From contig CM033721.1 in NCBI GenBank assembly GCA_019671005.1, forward strand, positions 51,378,864-51,442,863: 64,000 nucleotides of DNA, in the 5' to 3' direction. This stretch comes from Hibiscus mutabilis (taxonomy: Eukaryota; Streptophyta; Magnoliopsida; Malvales; Malvaceae). Made by a program: the position numbers and the translations under genes. Under the pieces are notes generated by a model that was not told the origin of the DNA, made no database searches, and worked only from the letters and a program-made list of their open reading frames with translations. Below are positions 21,296-30,883 of the stretch, piece after piece; position 1 is the stretch's first letter, and each line of letters opens with the position of its first letter.

Positions 21296-22950
21296 TGTAG
21301 CGATGTCCTCTTTTCCGCTAAAAAAAGAAAGTTTTTTATTTGTTTTGAAAATACTTTCTTCCGCGTGAGATTTTATAAAACCCGTGTTTTATTTAAAAAT
21401 TGGAGTCGCCACCGGCCACTTAGGTAGGCCGGACACCATAAAACCAGAGATTCAAAAAACTTTGAGTTCGGGAGTCGGTTTCGGAGCCTACCACCATCCC
21501 TTCTGCCGCCGGCCACCGCTAGCCGGCGCCGGCGAACCAAAAGACACACTGAAAACCGACCTCTTTCCCAACTGAACCCGAATATGAACTTAGATCTATG
21601 TTAGGACTCACCTCTTTCCCTATATCTAAGAAATACGAAACGAAAAAACCCTTTTTATTTGTATTCAACCCAAAACGAAACCAAAAGGGGCCTCCCACTC
21701 CCTCCAGTTCACCATATTCAGCTTGGGAAAGCCGAAGAGGCTTGTCACTGGTAAGGGGAGATCCATAGACGACGAGGGTAACAACTCTAAATCCCCCCTT
21801 TTTTGTTATTACTACGTATATTTTTCGTATGCATGCAAAGAAGTAAGAAAAGAGAAGAGTATTACCACTGAAAACTTGTTGTTTTTTTGTATTTTTTCTT
21901 TCCGGTTACAACTTGATTGCCTTACAATTACTTGTTTCATACATATATGCCTGTCTCTTTGGTTTGATAACAAGTAATATAATCTATTTTTTAGATCTGA
22001 ACTAATACTGACATAATCTCTCTTTTTTTGTGTTCTGATATGTCTGAAAGCGGTGGTTGGAGACCGGCATGGTGGAATCATGGTGGCGGTGTGGGGGAGT
22101 TGTCTTCGGCCAGAGGCGTTCTCGGCCGTTGGATCAGATCTGATCTAACGGTCGGGCTGGCTTGAAGGATGAACGACCCAGATGAAACCTCGATCGGTGA
22201 AACGGCTCCAGATCATGACACGTGGGGCTCAGCAGTCGAGGGGTTATAGCGCGTGGGACTCACACACGCGTGGGATATCGAAGAGTCTGCGCGTGGACCG
22301 CACGCGCGCGTGGCACTCGAACCGTCCTGACGTGTAGTTCACGCGGCTGGCTAGATATTTTATCCTTCCTTGATCGTGGCTGTTGGATCAGATCTTGATC
22401 CAACGGCCCATAGTTATCTGCACAAAAATAATTAGAGTTAAATATGGTTTTGGGCTTGGGCCAACCGGGCCTTGTATTAATATTTTTGTAATAATGTGGA
22501 CATTTTAATTTAAGTGGGCTTCCTATTATTTTTCCAGTTTTGTCCATACATATTAATATATTAATATAACAATAAATACAGGTACATACGTACTTACGTA
22601 TACATACATACATACATTTGTGATGAAATACGTTCACACATACATATACTTAATAATACATGCAACACTTATTCGTATATATTCAATAATAACAAGTACA
22701 CTAATATACACATGCAAACACATATAGACCTACTCATATACTAACATCTATTTGTACGATACTCCTAACATAAATATAACCATATCATACGTATATTAAT
22801 AGGTACGTAATACACCATATCAATATATGCATACCCTCACACTTATATCATTATATAATACATTAACATATACACGCGCACACCTACATGTAATCATGTA
22901 CTAATATGTTAATATAATACTTAGAGGTTAGATAAAAATGAGTGATTAGA
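21296..22950 (-). repeat. Ogre-1 5' LTR with internal deletion
   Basis: 1,655 bp, matching the 3' LTR except that bases equal to 6170-7433 are absent (junction at about 21480). The missing part includes the TATA and ATG of the antisense layout and the conserved GGTTACGG block. Its outer end reads GATTAGA instead of GATTACA, so the terminal TG of the LTR has become TC. The U3 palindromes are kept. Confidence 0.9.
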
Positions 22951-22955
22951 TCTAT

Positions 22956-23416
22956 AACATGTAGGATTTAAGCAATTTACCTTCTCCAAGCTAATTTGAT
23001 CAAAGTTCAATCAAGAAACATGAATTGAAGATGATCTATGAAGCTTTCTCCCCCTTTCTCTCTCAAACATTCGGCTATGGGAAGAAGGAGATGATACAAT
23101 TTTTGTTCATCTTTACCCACCTTGTTGCTGGGAGTCATGACTCACAAGGCACATGTTCTCATCAAATGAGAACATGTGTCTAGGCCTTCAATTCTAATTC
23201 AATTTACATGCAAACTCTAAAGCTTTGCATGTTCACATTTCCATCCTTCCATTTAAGCCTTCTAGTTTTAATTTCAATTCAATTTGGTTCTAATTTCACT
23301 TATTTGATCTTAAAGATAGTTGATGTTCTTTCTTCTTTAATTTGATTAGCAGAATATTCAATTTTTCAATAGTTTAGATAGTGGTAGCCTTCCTAGGCCA
23401 AGATTAGGGTGTTACA
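22956..23416 (-). repeat. Tekay-1 3' LTR, second part
   Basis: Continues the LTR split by Ogre-1; 22951-22955 is the duplicated TCTAT. It matches 26216-26669 closely and ends GGGTGTTACA at 23416. No gene is present, but the tail of the Tekay-1 pol frame overlaps its last 24 bases. Confidence 0.88.
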
Positions 23417-25029
23417 ATTCTCTCCCCTTAAAATAAATTCGCCCTCGAATTTACCTGAATTGAATAGGTGAGGATATCGCTTCCTCATGACTTCTTCAGA
23501 TTCCCAAGTTGCCTCTTCTACCTTGTGGTTTCTCCACAAGACCTTGACAAGAGGGACGGTTTTGTTCCCGAGCTTTCTAACTTCCCGATCAAGAATTTGG
23601 ACTGGTTCTTCTTCATAAGACAACTCAGAATTCAATTCCACTTCTTCAAGCTCAAGGACATGGGATGGATCAGATCTATACCTTCTGAGCATAGATACGT
23701 GAAAGACATTGTGAATCTTGTCAAATTCACTGGAAGAGCCGATCAATAGGCCATTGGACCAATCTTTTCAATGATTTCGAATGGTCCAATGAATCGGGGA
23801 TTGAGCTTTCCTTTTCTTCCAAACCGGAAGACTTTCTTCCAAGGAGATACTTTGAGGAAGACCTTGTCTCCAACATTATGCTAGATGTCTCTCCTTTTCA
23901 AGTTTGCATAGGCTTTTTGTCTATCGAAAGCCGCCTTCAATCGATCATGAATGATTTTCACTTGTTCTTCGGTTTCTCTAAGCAATTGAGGTCCTAATAC
24001 TTTGTTTTCTCCCTGTTCAGACCAGCAAAAGGGAGTTCTACATTTCCTTCCGTATAGAGCTTCGAAGGGAGCCATCTGGATAGATGTCTGGTAGCTGTTG
24101 TTGTAAGCAAACTCTACTAGGGGTAGAGATTTCTCCCAGTTCTTTCCAAAGTCTATAACACAAGCACATAGCATGTCTTCAAGCACTTGGATGATTCTTT
24201 TAGAGTGTCCATCTGATTGAGGATGAAAGGCTGTACTAAGGTGCACTTTAGCTCCTAGAGCCTTCTATAAGGAATTCTAGAATCGGGAAGCAAATCTGGG
24301 GTCTCAATCAGAGATTATAGCTGTAGGTACATCGTGTAATCGAATCACTTCATGGATGTATAGCTCGGCTAAGGTTTCTAAGCTCATGTTTATTCGAACA
24401 TGGATGAAGTGAGTAGACTTTGTGAATTTATCAACAATCACCCATACAACATCGTTCTTTCTTGGAGCAGAAGGAAGACCAGTAACGAAGTCCATTGTAA
24501 TCCAATCCCATTTCCATTGAGGGAATTCGAATGGTTGGAGCAATCCAATAGGGACTTGATCCTTGGCTTTGACTCTTTGACAAGTTAGGCACTTTGAAAC
24601 AAAGTCTGTGATAGCCGATTTCATGCCTGGCCACCAGTATAGTGGCTTTAGATCCTTGTACATCTTAACCGATCCTGGGTGAATCGAGAAAGAGCTTTGG
24701 TGAGCTTCTTGCAGCATCTCTTGTTTTAGTTCCTCATTGTTAAGAAAACATACTCTATCTTTGAAATAGAAGAGTTCATTCGACTTGAGGGAGAAGTCAG
24801 AATTAGACTCAGAGCCTAGCTTGGACATGATCTTATGAAGATTTGGATCAATTTGTTGGAGTTCTTGGATTCTCGAGATCAAGCTAGATTGAACTTGAAG
24901 TTCAAACAAGAATTTCTGTCCTTTGGATAAACGGAAATGAGGATTGATAGCCAAGGAAGCTACGAAAGAATAAACAAGATCACTAAGGATGGTTTTTGAA
25001 TAGTTGTTTGCAAGACAAGAAAGGTTCAA
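23393..25029 (-). pseudogene. Tekay-1 integrase and chromodomain, broken
   Basis: From 25029 the integrase zinc-binding region shows the histidines in HQSSFSIHPG and the cysteines in CLTCQRVKA. The catalytic core follows: WDWITMDFVTGLP (first Asp), a second Asp near 24304, and SDGHSKRIIQ, where the catalytic Glu of the usual GQSER motif is Lys. Stops occur near 24300, 23881 and 23746. Then come FHVSMLRRYRSDPSHV and a chromodomain (EEPVQILDREVRKL, VKVLWRNHKVEEATWE), which in chromoviruses steers insertion to marked chromatin. The frame reads through the polypurine tract into the LTR, stopping at 23393. Confidence 0.88.
23417..23430 (-). promoter_or_regulatory. Tekay-1 polypurine tract
   Basis: The - strand reads TAAGGGGAGAGAAT directly before the LTR start TGTAACACCC. 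It lies inside the end of the pol reading frame. Confidence 0.8.
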
Positions 25030-25640
25030 TTTGAATAGATTACTTGTAATCCAAGAAAGATTAAATTTGAATGAACTATTCTGGGATTTAGATTTAGGGG
25101 TTTACCCAAGTATGGTCTGCGACTAAGGGCATCAGCAACCATGTTTTCTTTCCCCGGATGGTAGTCGATAACCAAATCGTAGTCTTTAAGCAATTCTAGC
25201 CATCTCCTTTGCCTTAGATTCAAGTCTTTCTGAGTTAGGAGGTATTTGAGACTCTTGCGGTCTGTGAACAAGTTGCATTTCTCCTCGTACAAGTAATGTC
25301 TCCATATTTTGAGAGCAAACACGATAGCTGGCAATTCTAGATCGAAGTAGGGTTTGACTCGTGTGGTTTTAGTTGTCTTGAAGTGTAAGCTACCACTTTT
25401 CCATCTTGCATTAGGACACATCCTAGTCCCAAATGAGATGCATCACTGTAAACAGTGTACTCCTTTCCTGATACTGGTTGGATGAGAACAGGAGCATGAG
25501 TCAAGGCTTGTTTAAGCTGATCCAAGCTTCATTGTTGATTCTCCGACCATACAAATGGTGTGTCTTTACGGGTTAGTTTAGTCAAGCTTGCGACAATGAA
25601 TGAGAATTCCTTGACAAAACGTCGATAATACCTGGCTAAA
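25030..25640 (-). pseudogene. Tekay-1 reverse transcriptase end and RNase H, broken
   Basis: Visible are ARYYRRFVKEFSF (reverse transcriptase thumb), APVLIQPVSGKEYTVYSDAS (RNase H, first Asp), CVLMQDGKVVAYTSRQLKPHE, then after a frameshift near 25380 FDLELPAIVFALKIWRHYLY (Glu), FTDRKSLKYL (Asp) and NMVADALSRR (last Asp). A stop lies near 25526. The fragment is cut at 25641, where it joins directly to LTR sequence, so the catalytic reverse transcriptase core is lost. Confidence 0.85.
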
Positions 25641-26669
25641 CAGAGTATTCTGGGCAGATTACACTAGGTTGAGTTTCTAGCTTTATAACCCATCTAAACA
25701 AGATTCTAACATTGTAATTCAACTTATTTTCATGTTCTTACATGTTTAGGTCAGTCTAATTCACCTATCAATGTGATTATAACAGGGCATTATAGTGCTA
25801 TGTTCAATTTGATCCATTTCATCAACATCATACTTCTATTTCACCATTTGTGCAGTCCATTGCCTAGCTTTAACTAATCCAGTTATATGCATTCATTTTC
25901 CAGCAAGCTATTTACTCTATTCAAGCCTCAATTCATCTAACAACATGATCAAAACAGGGCATTATATACAATTAGCATTTTAACACATTTTCACCTAGCA
26001 AAACAGTTCCTAATCAAAACTAGTTTCAACCATAATCCCTATTCTCAATTTCCAGCAACCATACACATTCTCTTTAGCAATTTGGCTACTAACACTCACA
26101 ATTTCAAGTACCATTAGAAGCGAACATTATCTTATCATGCATAACAATCATCCTATTCAATTTAGGCAACAAGAGCATCACAAACTTAAGATTCAAGCAT
26201 TCTATGACATGTAGGAATCAAGCAATTTACCTTCTCCAAGCTAATTTGATCAAAGTTCAATCAAGAAACATGAATTGAAGATGATCTATGAAGCTTTCCC
26301 TCCTCCCTTTCTCTCTCAAACATTCGGCTATGGGATGAAGGAGATGATACAATTTTTGTTCATCTTTACCCACCTTACTGCCGTGAGTCATGACTCACAA
26401 GGCACATGTTCTCATCAAATGAGAACATGTGTCTAGGCCTTCAATTCTAATTCAATTTACATGCAAACTATAGAGCTTTGCATGTTCACATTTCCATCCT
26501 TCCATTTAAGCCTTCTAGTTTTAATTTCAATTCAATTTGGTTCTAATTTCACTTATTTGATCTTAAAGATAGCTAATGTTTTTTTTTCTTTAATTTGATT
26601 AGCACAATATTCAATTTGTCAATAGTTTAGATAGTGGTAACCTTCCTAGGCCAAGTTTAGGGTGTTACA
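25641..26669 (-). repeat. Tekay-1 5' LTR, truncated
   Basis: It corresponds to 5420-5984 plus 22956-23416 of the other LTR and lacks the remaining 2.6 kb. The join to pol at 25641 lies at the loop of the palindrome 5412-5432. It ends GGGTGTTACA, followed by the duplication ACCCA. This uninterrupted copy shows what the Ogre-1 target looked like. Confidence 0.87.
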
Positions 26670-26714
26670 ACCCATGAACGTGACAAGGACGTTGTTACTT
26701 TAGAAGATTCATGA
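26670..26714 (+). pseudogene. Athila-C integrase tail
   Basis: The last codons of the integrase frame split by Tekay-1, reading to TLEDS and the stop at 26712-26714. The Athila-B integrase ends in a similar SLEDA plus stop at 34143, which supports this reading. Confidence 0.7.
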
Positions 26715-27178
26715 ACACGCTCTTCTTTAGTATTTTTATTTATTTTTTGATTTATTTTTTCGACTTAATTTTATTTTTATTCGAATATTTGTTTTTGTTT
26801 TTATCCTCATTTTTATTTTTATTATTATTTTAGGATAGTCAACTTTTATATTTATCTTTGTTTTTATCTTATTTATCTTTATTTATTTATTTATGTTTTA
26901 TCTTTATTTAATATTTATTTAATTTATGTTTTTATCTTTGTTTTCAAGACAAAGCTTTTAACATTAAAGAGGCCGCAAAAGAGGATGAACCAAGCGCTAA
27001 GGTTGCGAAACAAAGGTTCAAGACTCACCACCAGCTACACGTTACCAACCACCACGAGCCAGCAAACGGATCAAGCACATGACTCGAAGGAAACTTGTCA
27101 TTCAAGGTGACGACCTCTCCAACTAACTCATCTACATTCGATTTCATTTATTGCATGCATTGCGACAATGTTTCTCTC

Positions 27179-27193
27179 GAGTTTGGGGGTGTG
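27179..27193 (+). promoter_or_regulatory. Internal polypurine-like duplicate (Athila-C)
   Basis: GAGTTTGGGGGTGTG, identical to the tract at the LTR 757 bp downstream and also preceded by a GCATTG...GACAATG-like context. It may be a second plus-strand priming site or a relic. Confidence 0.6.
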
Positions 27194-27467
27194 TTTTTAT
27201 TTTGCTTTCATAGATAGTTGTGTTCATCTCATATAGTTTGCATATATCACTTGCTATGTATTTTACTTGATTAAACTGTCTAGACCTGCTATGTTATCCG
27301 ATGATTAACTTTTGCCACTGCACTGACATCATAGAACTTTCGATCCTAGGACTAGCATGGAGAATACTTGGAATTATGCTATAATGTTAATTATTAATTG
27401 ACACAGTTGTGACTTGTTGATTAAGGGAGACTGAGTGAACTTAGGTTATTAAAATTGGGTAATTTAT

Positions 27468-27658
27468 GCTAGAGGTGCCTATCCGGCTCTAGCCTTAAAC
27501 TAAAATTGGAATTTAAGATAACTTCTCGCTAGAGGGGTCTATCCGGCTCTAGTCGTCACATATTAAAGAATCACTAGAGGTGCCTAACACTGGCTCTAGT
27601 CGACTATACTTTAAAAAGAGAAACTGCTTCGCTAGAGGTGCCTATCACCAGCTCTAGC
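27468..27658 (+). repeat. Four-hairpin array in Athila-C 3' region
   Basis: Four units of type GCTAGAG - GTGCC...GG - CTCTAGC start at 27468, 27528, 27573 and 27631. Units one and four have perfect 7-bp GCTAGAG/CTCTAGC stems, unit three ACTAGAG/CTCTAGT (both end bases changed together), unit two one mismatch. The spacers between units are AT-rich and unlike each other. A matching array is at 36508-36681. Confidence 0.8.
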
Positions 27659-27936
27659 AAACTAAATTGCCCCAATATTTAAATTAATTAATAAAACCGA
27701 TTGTTCACATAGAATCCCATTAGTTGACTTGTACACAACTCCAAACACACAATGCCACTAACATTATAGTTTGATTTTTTGAAGTAATTTTCTATAACTG
27801 TCCGAAGTATCGAAAGCTAATCAACTTATGCCACGGCTCTGAGGATTGAATTCAGGTAAAAAGAATTCTTTTGACGGTAAGGATTTTGGCAAGTAATTGT
27901 TTATGATTTGCATTGCTTGAGGACAAACAATAGTTC

Positions 27937-27949
27937 GAGTTTGGGGGTG
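27937..27949 (+). promoter_or_regulatory. Polypurine tract of Athila-C
   Basis: GAGTTTGGGGGTG directly before the LTR start TGTTAAGTG. Confidence 0.75.
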
Positions 27950-29485
27950 TGTTAAGTGTGTAAAAGTACTATATTTTCTACCCTTTTACTCATAATTATT
28001 GTTAGACTTAGGCTTATTTTAGTTGCAATTATAGTCATTCATGCATAATTTCATAGGTTCCTTCATCAATGAGCATGATTTGCATTTTAGTTGTTTTTTG
28101 TGGAGAAATCGCTACTAGTGTGTGTTATTTTGTGCGGGACAGGATTATCATGGCAAGTAGGAATGGCCATGGCAATTAAGGAGACAAAATGAAGGGTCTG
28201 CCGTGGTAAGTGAAGCTAATTTTTGAAGGACATGTTGAGCTAATTGCCGATGATGACTGGATAAGTCCACCTAATTCGAGATAAGCACGAAAAGCAAGGG
28301 ATAAATCCCAAAGATTTGGATTTCCACGTAGAATTTAATGAAGATTTAAATTCAGATTTGTGAAGAGTTTTTAAGGAAAAAGATAAAAGAGATCTATTAT
28401 TTCTTTTATTCAATTTAATTCCAAATTAAACTCCCCATCAACAACAAATCTAACCTAATAATATCCTATAAATAGAGATCAAATTGCATCATTCGAGAAG
28501 GGAGTCGACTGGAGAGAAAAAGGGGGTTGATCGCAAACTTCATCTTTTTCTTTATTTTCTTTATGCGATTCTTGTTGGGGGATATTTGTTTTGTATTTCT
28601 TTTACACCCAGCCATGAACTAAACTAAATTGGTTTGGGTTATTAAGCTTTTTTGGTTGTGAAAACGATTGGATTTGTTCAGGCTTTTTATTGCAATTTAA
28701 TTCAAAGTTTGTTCATTCTTGGTTCTTATTTTGATTTTGAGAGAATTGGGAGAGGATCTCGAGAGTTATCCATTTATCTAGCATCATGAGAGTTAGATTC
28801 AAGAAACGAATGAGCATGATCTTCATTCAACAAATCGTTAATGGAGGTTAATCCATATTAGGAATAATAATTGGATTTCAACGGCTAATGGGAGCATAAG
28901 ATCGGTTGTTGTTCACCCAAGGTTAACGTAGGGATGTATCACCACGACATGCACAATTAACTAGTGCTTCGGTTAGGAATAACTAGAAGCCATTGAAGAA
29001 CGCTCGAGCTTTGAAGGAAGGAACCCAGTTGCCACGATAATCAAACCAGTCCCAGTTGTCGCGACATAATTAGTTGCCAAAGGAATTTAATCGGTCTGAG
29101 TTGCCACTACAATTGAGTTACCACAACAATCAATTGCCTCGAAAGTCCATTCGATCACACCACTACTCACGATAACCCAACTTACTCTCTTATTCGATCA
29201 CAATCTCTTTCATTTACTTCCTTATTTATTTTACTTGTTAAATCCAAACACCTATCATCACAATTTATTTCTATTTTCAATGCAAGGAATTAGAAATCAG
29301 AGTTTCACCAATCCCTATGGAGACGATATCTTTACTATACTATTACTTGTGACGTGTATACTTGCACCGTTTGCGTTGCACTCAAATCACGCAACAACTT
29401 GCACGCAAAAAGGCTTATTCTTGGCATATTTTTCTGGAATATTACATTAATTCATCAATTGTTTGCCAATGTTAGTCAGTTGACA
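27950..29485 (+). repeat. Athila LTR shared by Athila-C and Athila-A
   Basis: 1,536 bp, starting TGTTAAGTGTG and ending about TTGACA at 29485. It follows a polypurine tract (so it is a 3' LTR) and precedes a primer site and gag (so it is also a 5' LTR). It is homologous to the LTRs at 30884 and 36966, with about 80 extra bases near its end. TATAAATAG at 28467-28475 is a likely promoter box. No gene is present. Confidence 0.82.
28467..28475 (+). promoter_or_regulatory. TATA box of the shared Athila LTR
   Basis: TATAAATAG in AT-rich context, about 520 bp into the LTR. The other two Athila LTRs have TATTTAAG at the equivalent place (31298 and 37385). Confidence 0.55.
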
Positions 29486-29491
29486 AGTTTT

Positions 29492-29509
29492 TGGCACAAT
29501 TGCCGGAGA
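29492..29509 (+). promoter_or_regulatory. Athila-A primer binding site, mutated
   Basis: TGGCACAATTGCCGGAGA, six bases after the LTR. It resembles the tRNA-Asp site TGGCGCCGTTGCCGGGGA usual in Athila, with five changes. Confidence 0.7.
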
Positions 29510-29573
29510 TTGCAACGGAATTTATTGTTTTAATTTTTACTTATTTTGTTTGTTTTACTTATTCTGATTTGTC

Positions 29574-30883
29574 TTGTGTATGACCATGAGCCGTAATGTG
29601 AAGGAAGATCTATTATACAATCCAGAGATTGAAAGAACCCTACGCAAGTTGAGGAGAAGACTTATAAAAATGTCTCTAAATGGTGGAGTAGAAGGTGTAA
29701 GGAACAATCAAGAAAATCCAGTAATACATGAAGAGATACCGCCCGCTACTGTTGTTGTTATGAAAGAAGAATGACCTATTAGAGAACACTTGACACCAAA
29801 TATTGATAACTTGATGCCAAGACTGATTGGTCCAGAGGTAAATACAACTAATTTTGAACTTAAACTGATAATGATTAAGAGGTTATTGAATGTATGTCAA
29901 TTTGATTGATCACACACTGAAGACCCAAGGCAACACTTAAAGCAGTTCATGAAAGTGTGCCAACTATTTCAGCAACCTGGTGTAGCTGAGGAGACAGTGA
30001 AGTTGAGACTATTTTCATTCTCTTTGAGAGTTAGAGCAAAAATGTGGCTAAGTTCTTTGCCACCTGGTTTAGCTACTTCGTGGGTAGAATTATGCCACCT
30101 AAACTTAATGCCAAGCTATGAAGTGAAATCATTCTCTTTGAGGAGATGCCCCATGCATGGATTTCCTACTTGGACCAAGAAGGAGACATTTTATAACAGA
30201 CTCAACACCCATACCAGGATTGTGGTTGATGCTTCGACAAATGGTTCGTTGCTAGAAAATAATTATACGGAGGCATTGACATCCTTGAAAGGATTTCCAC
30301 CAATGATATCGAGTATCGTACTGCTAGACTGGGAACCGAAACAAAAATTGTAACCTCACTAATATAGTGAAAACAATGCAAAAGTCTACTAAAATTCGAG
30401 AAGTAAAGACACTAGAACCATTATGCACTATTTGTGGAGAGGATCATAATGTGGAAGAATGCCCAGCAAATCCTAAATCAGTAAATTTTATTGGCAATTT
30501 CAATTGTAATTTTAAACCACATTCAAATACTTATGATGCATGTTGGAAGCAGCATCTGAATTTCTCTTGGGTGAATCAGTGAGGTAACCAATTTAATGCC
30601 TAACGTCAAAAACAACAATGCACTACCAAGATTCAACCATAATGTGATGCTGCAGAGAGCACAAAATAATTTCCATCTAGGGTAGAGATCTAATTAGGGG
30701 AACACTTTAACAAGTACATGGAGCAGAATGATGCGATTGTCCAAATTTTAGCAGTATCTATGCAAAACTTGAAAGTCTAGCTAGGACAGATTGCCAATGA
30801 CTCAATAACAGACCCTAGGGAACTTTGCCAAGTGATACAAAAGATGCTCGACAGAAAGAGAATAAAAAATAAAAAGCAATCAC
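29574..30883 (+). pseudogene. Athila-A gag, first part, broken
   Basis: Gag of an Athila element. It starts near MSRNVKEDLLYNPEIERTLR, then NFELKLIMI and HTEDPRQHLKQFMKVC, then VKLRLFSFSLRVRAKMWLSSLPPG, the main gag core. The following part is shifted (FYNRLNTHTRIVVDAST), and a worn zinc-knuckle-like CTICGEDHNVEEC lies near 30425. Stops occur at 29772 and 29908, with several shifts. The frame is cut at 30883 by Athila-B and resumes at 38308. Confidence 0.8.

Larger units (their letters stand above)
5985..22950 (-). mobile_element. Ogre-1: 17-kb Ogre/Tat retrotransposon
   Basis: The element spans 16,966 bp and is flanked by the 5-bp duplication TCTAT (5980-5984, 22951-22955), inside the Tekay-1 LTR. 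Read on the - strand: 5' LTR (22950-21296), primer site, leader, ORF1, gag, protease, a 210-nt intron, reverse transcriptase, RNase H, a second archaeal-type RNase H, integrase, a 3' untranslated region with a hairpin array, polypurine tract and 3' LTR (8899-5985). ORF1 upstream of gag, the second RNase H, the DNGSAL protease and the intron together fit the Ogre branch of Tat. All reading frames are interrupted. The LTRs look closely similar by eye apart from a 1,264-bp gap in the 5' copy, so insertion seems fairly recent. Confidence 0.92.
2777..26669 (-). mobile_element. Tekay-1: truncated Tekay-type chromovirus, itself interrupted
   Basis: A Ty3/gypsy chromovirus on the - strand. On the + strand it starts TGTAACACCCC and ends GGGTGTTACA, flanked by the target duplication ACCCA (2772-2776 and 26670-26674). 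Left to right: 3' LTR (2777-5984 and 22956-23416, split by Ogre-1), polypurine tract, chromodomain and integrase, RNase H and the end of reverse transcriptase, then a truncated 5' LTR (25641-26669). Gag, protease, most of reverse transcriptase, the primer site and about 2.6 kb of the 5' LTR are missing in one deletion ending at 25641. The element landed in the end of the Athila-C integrase. Confidence 0.88.
26715..27949 (+). other. Athila-C 3' region, envelope-position ORF deleted
   Basis: 26715-26950 is T-rich and matches the stretch after integrase in Athila-B (34144-34340). 26953-27120 then resembles the very end of the Athila-B envelope-position ORF (36060-36150), so most of that ORF is missing here. 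The rest carries a first polypurine-like motif (27179-27193), the hairpin array (27468-27658) and the true polypurine tract before the LTR. Confidence 0.65.
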
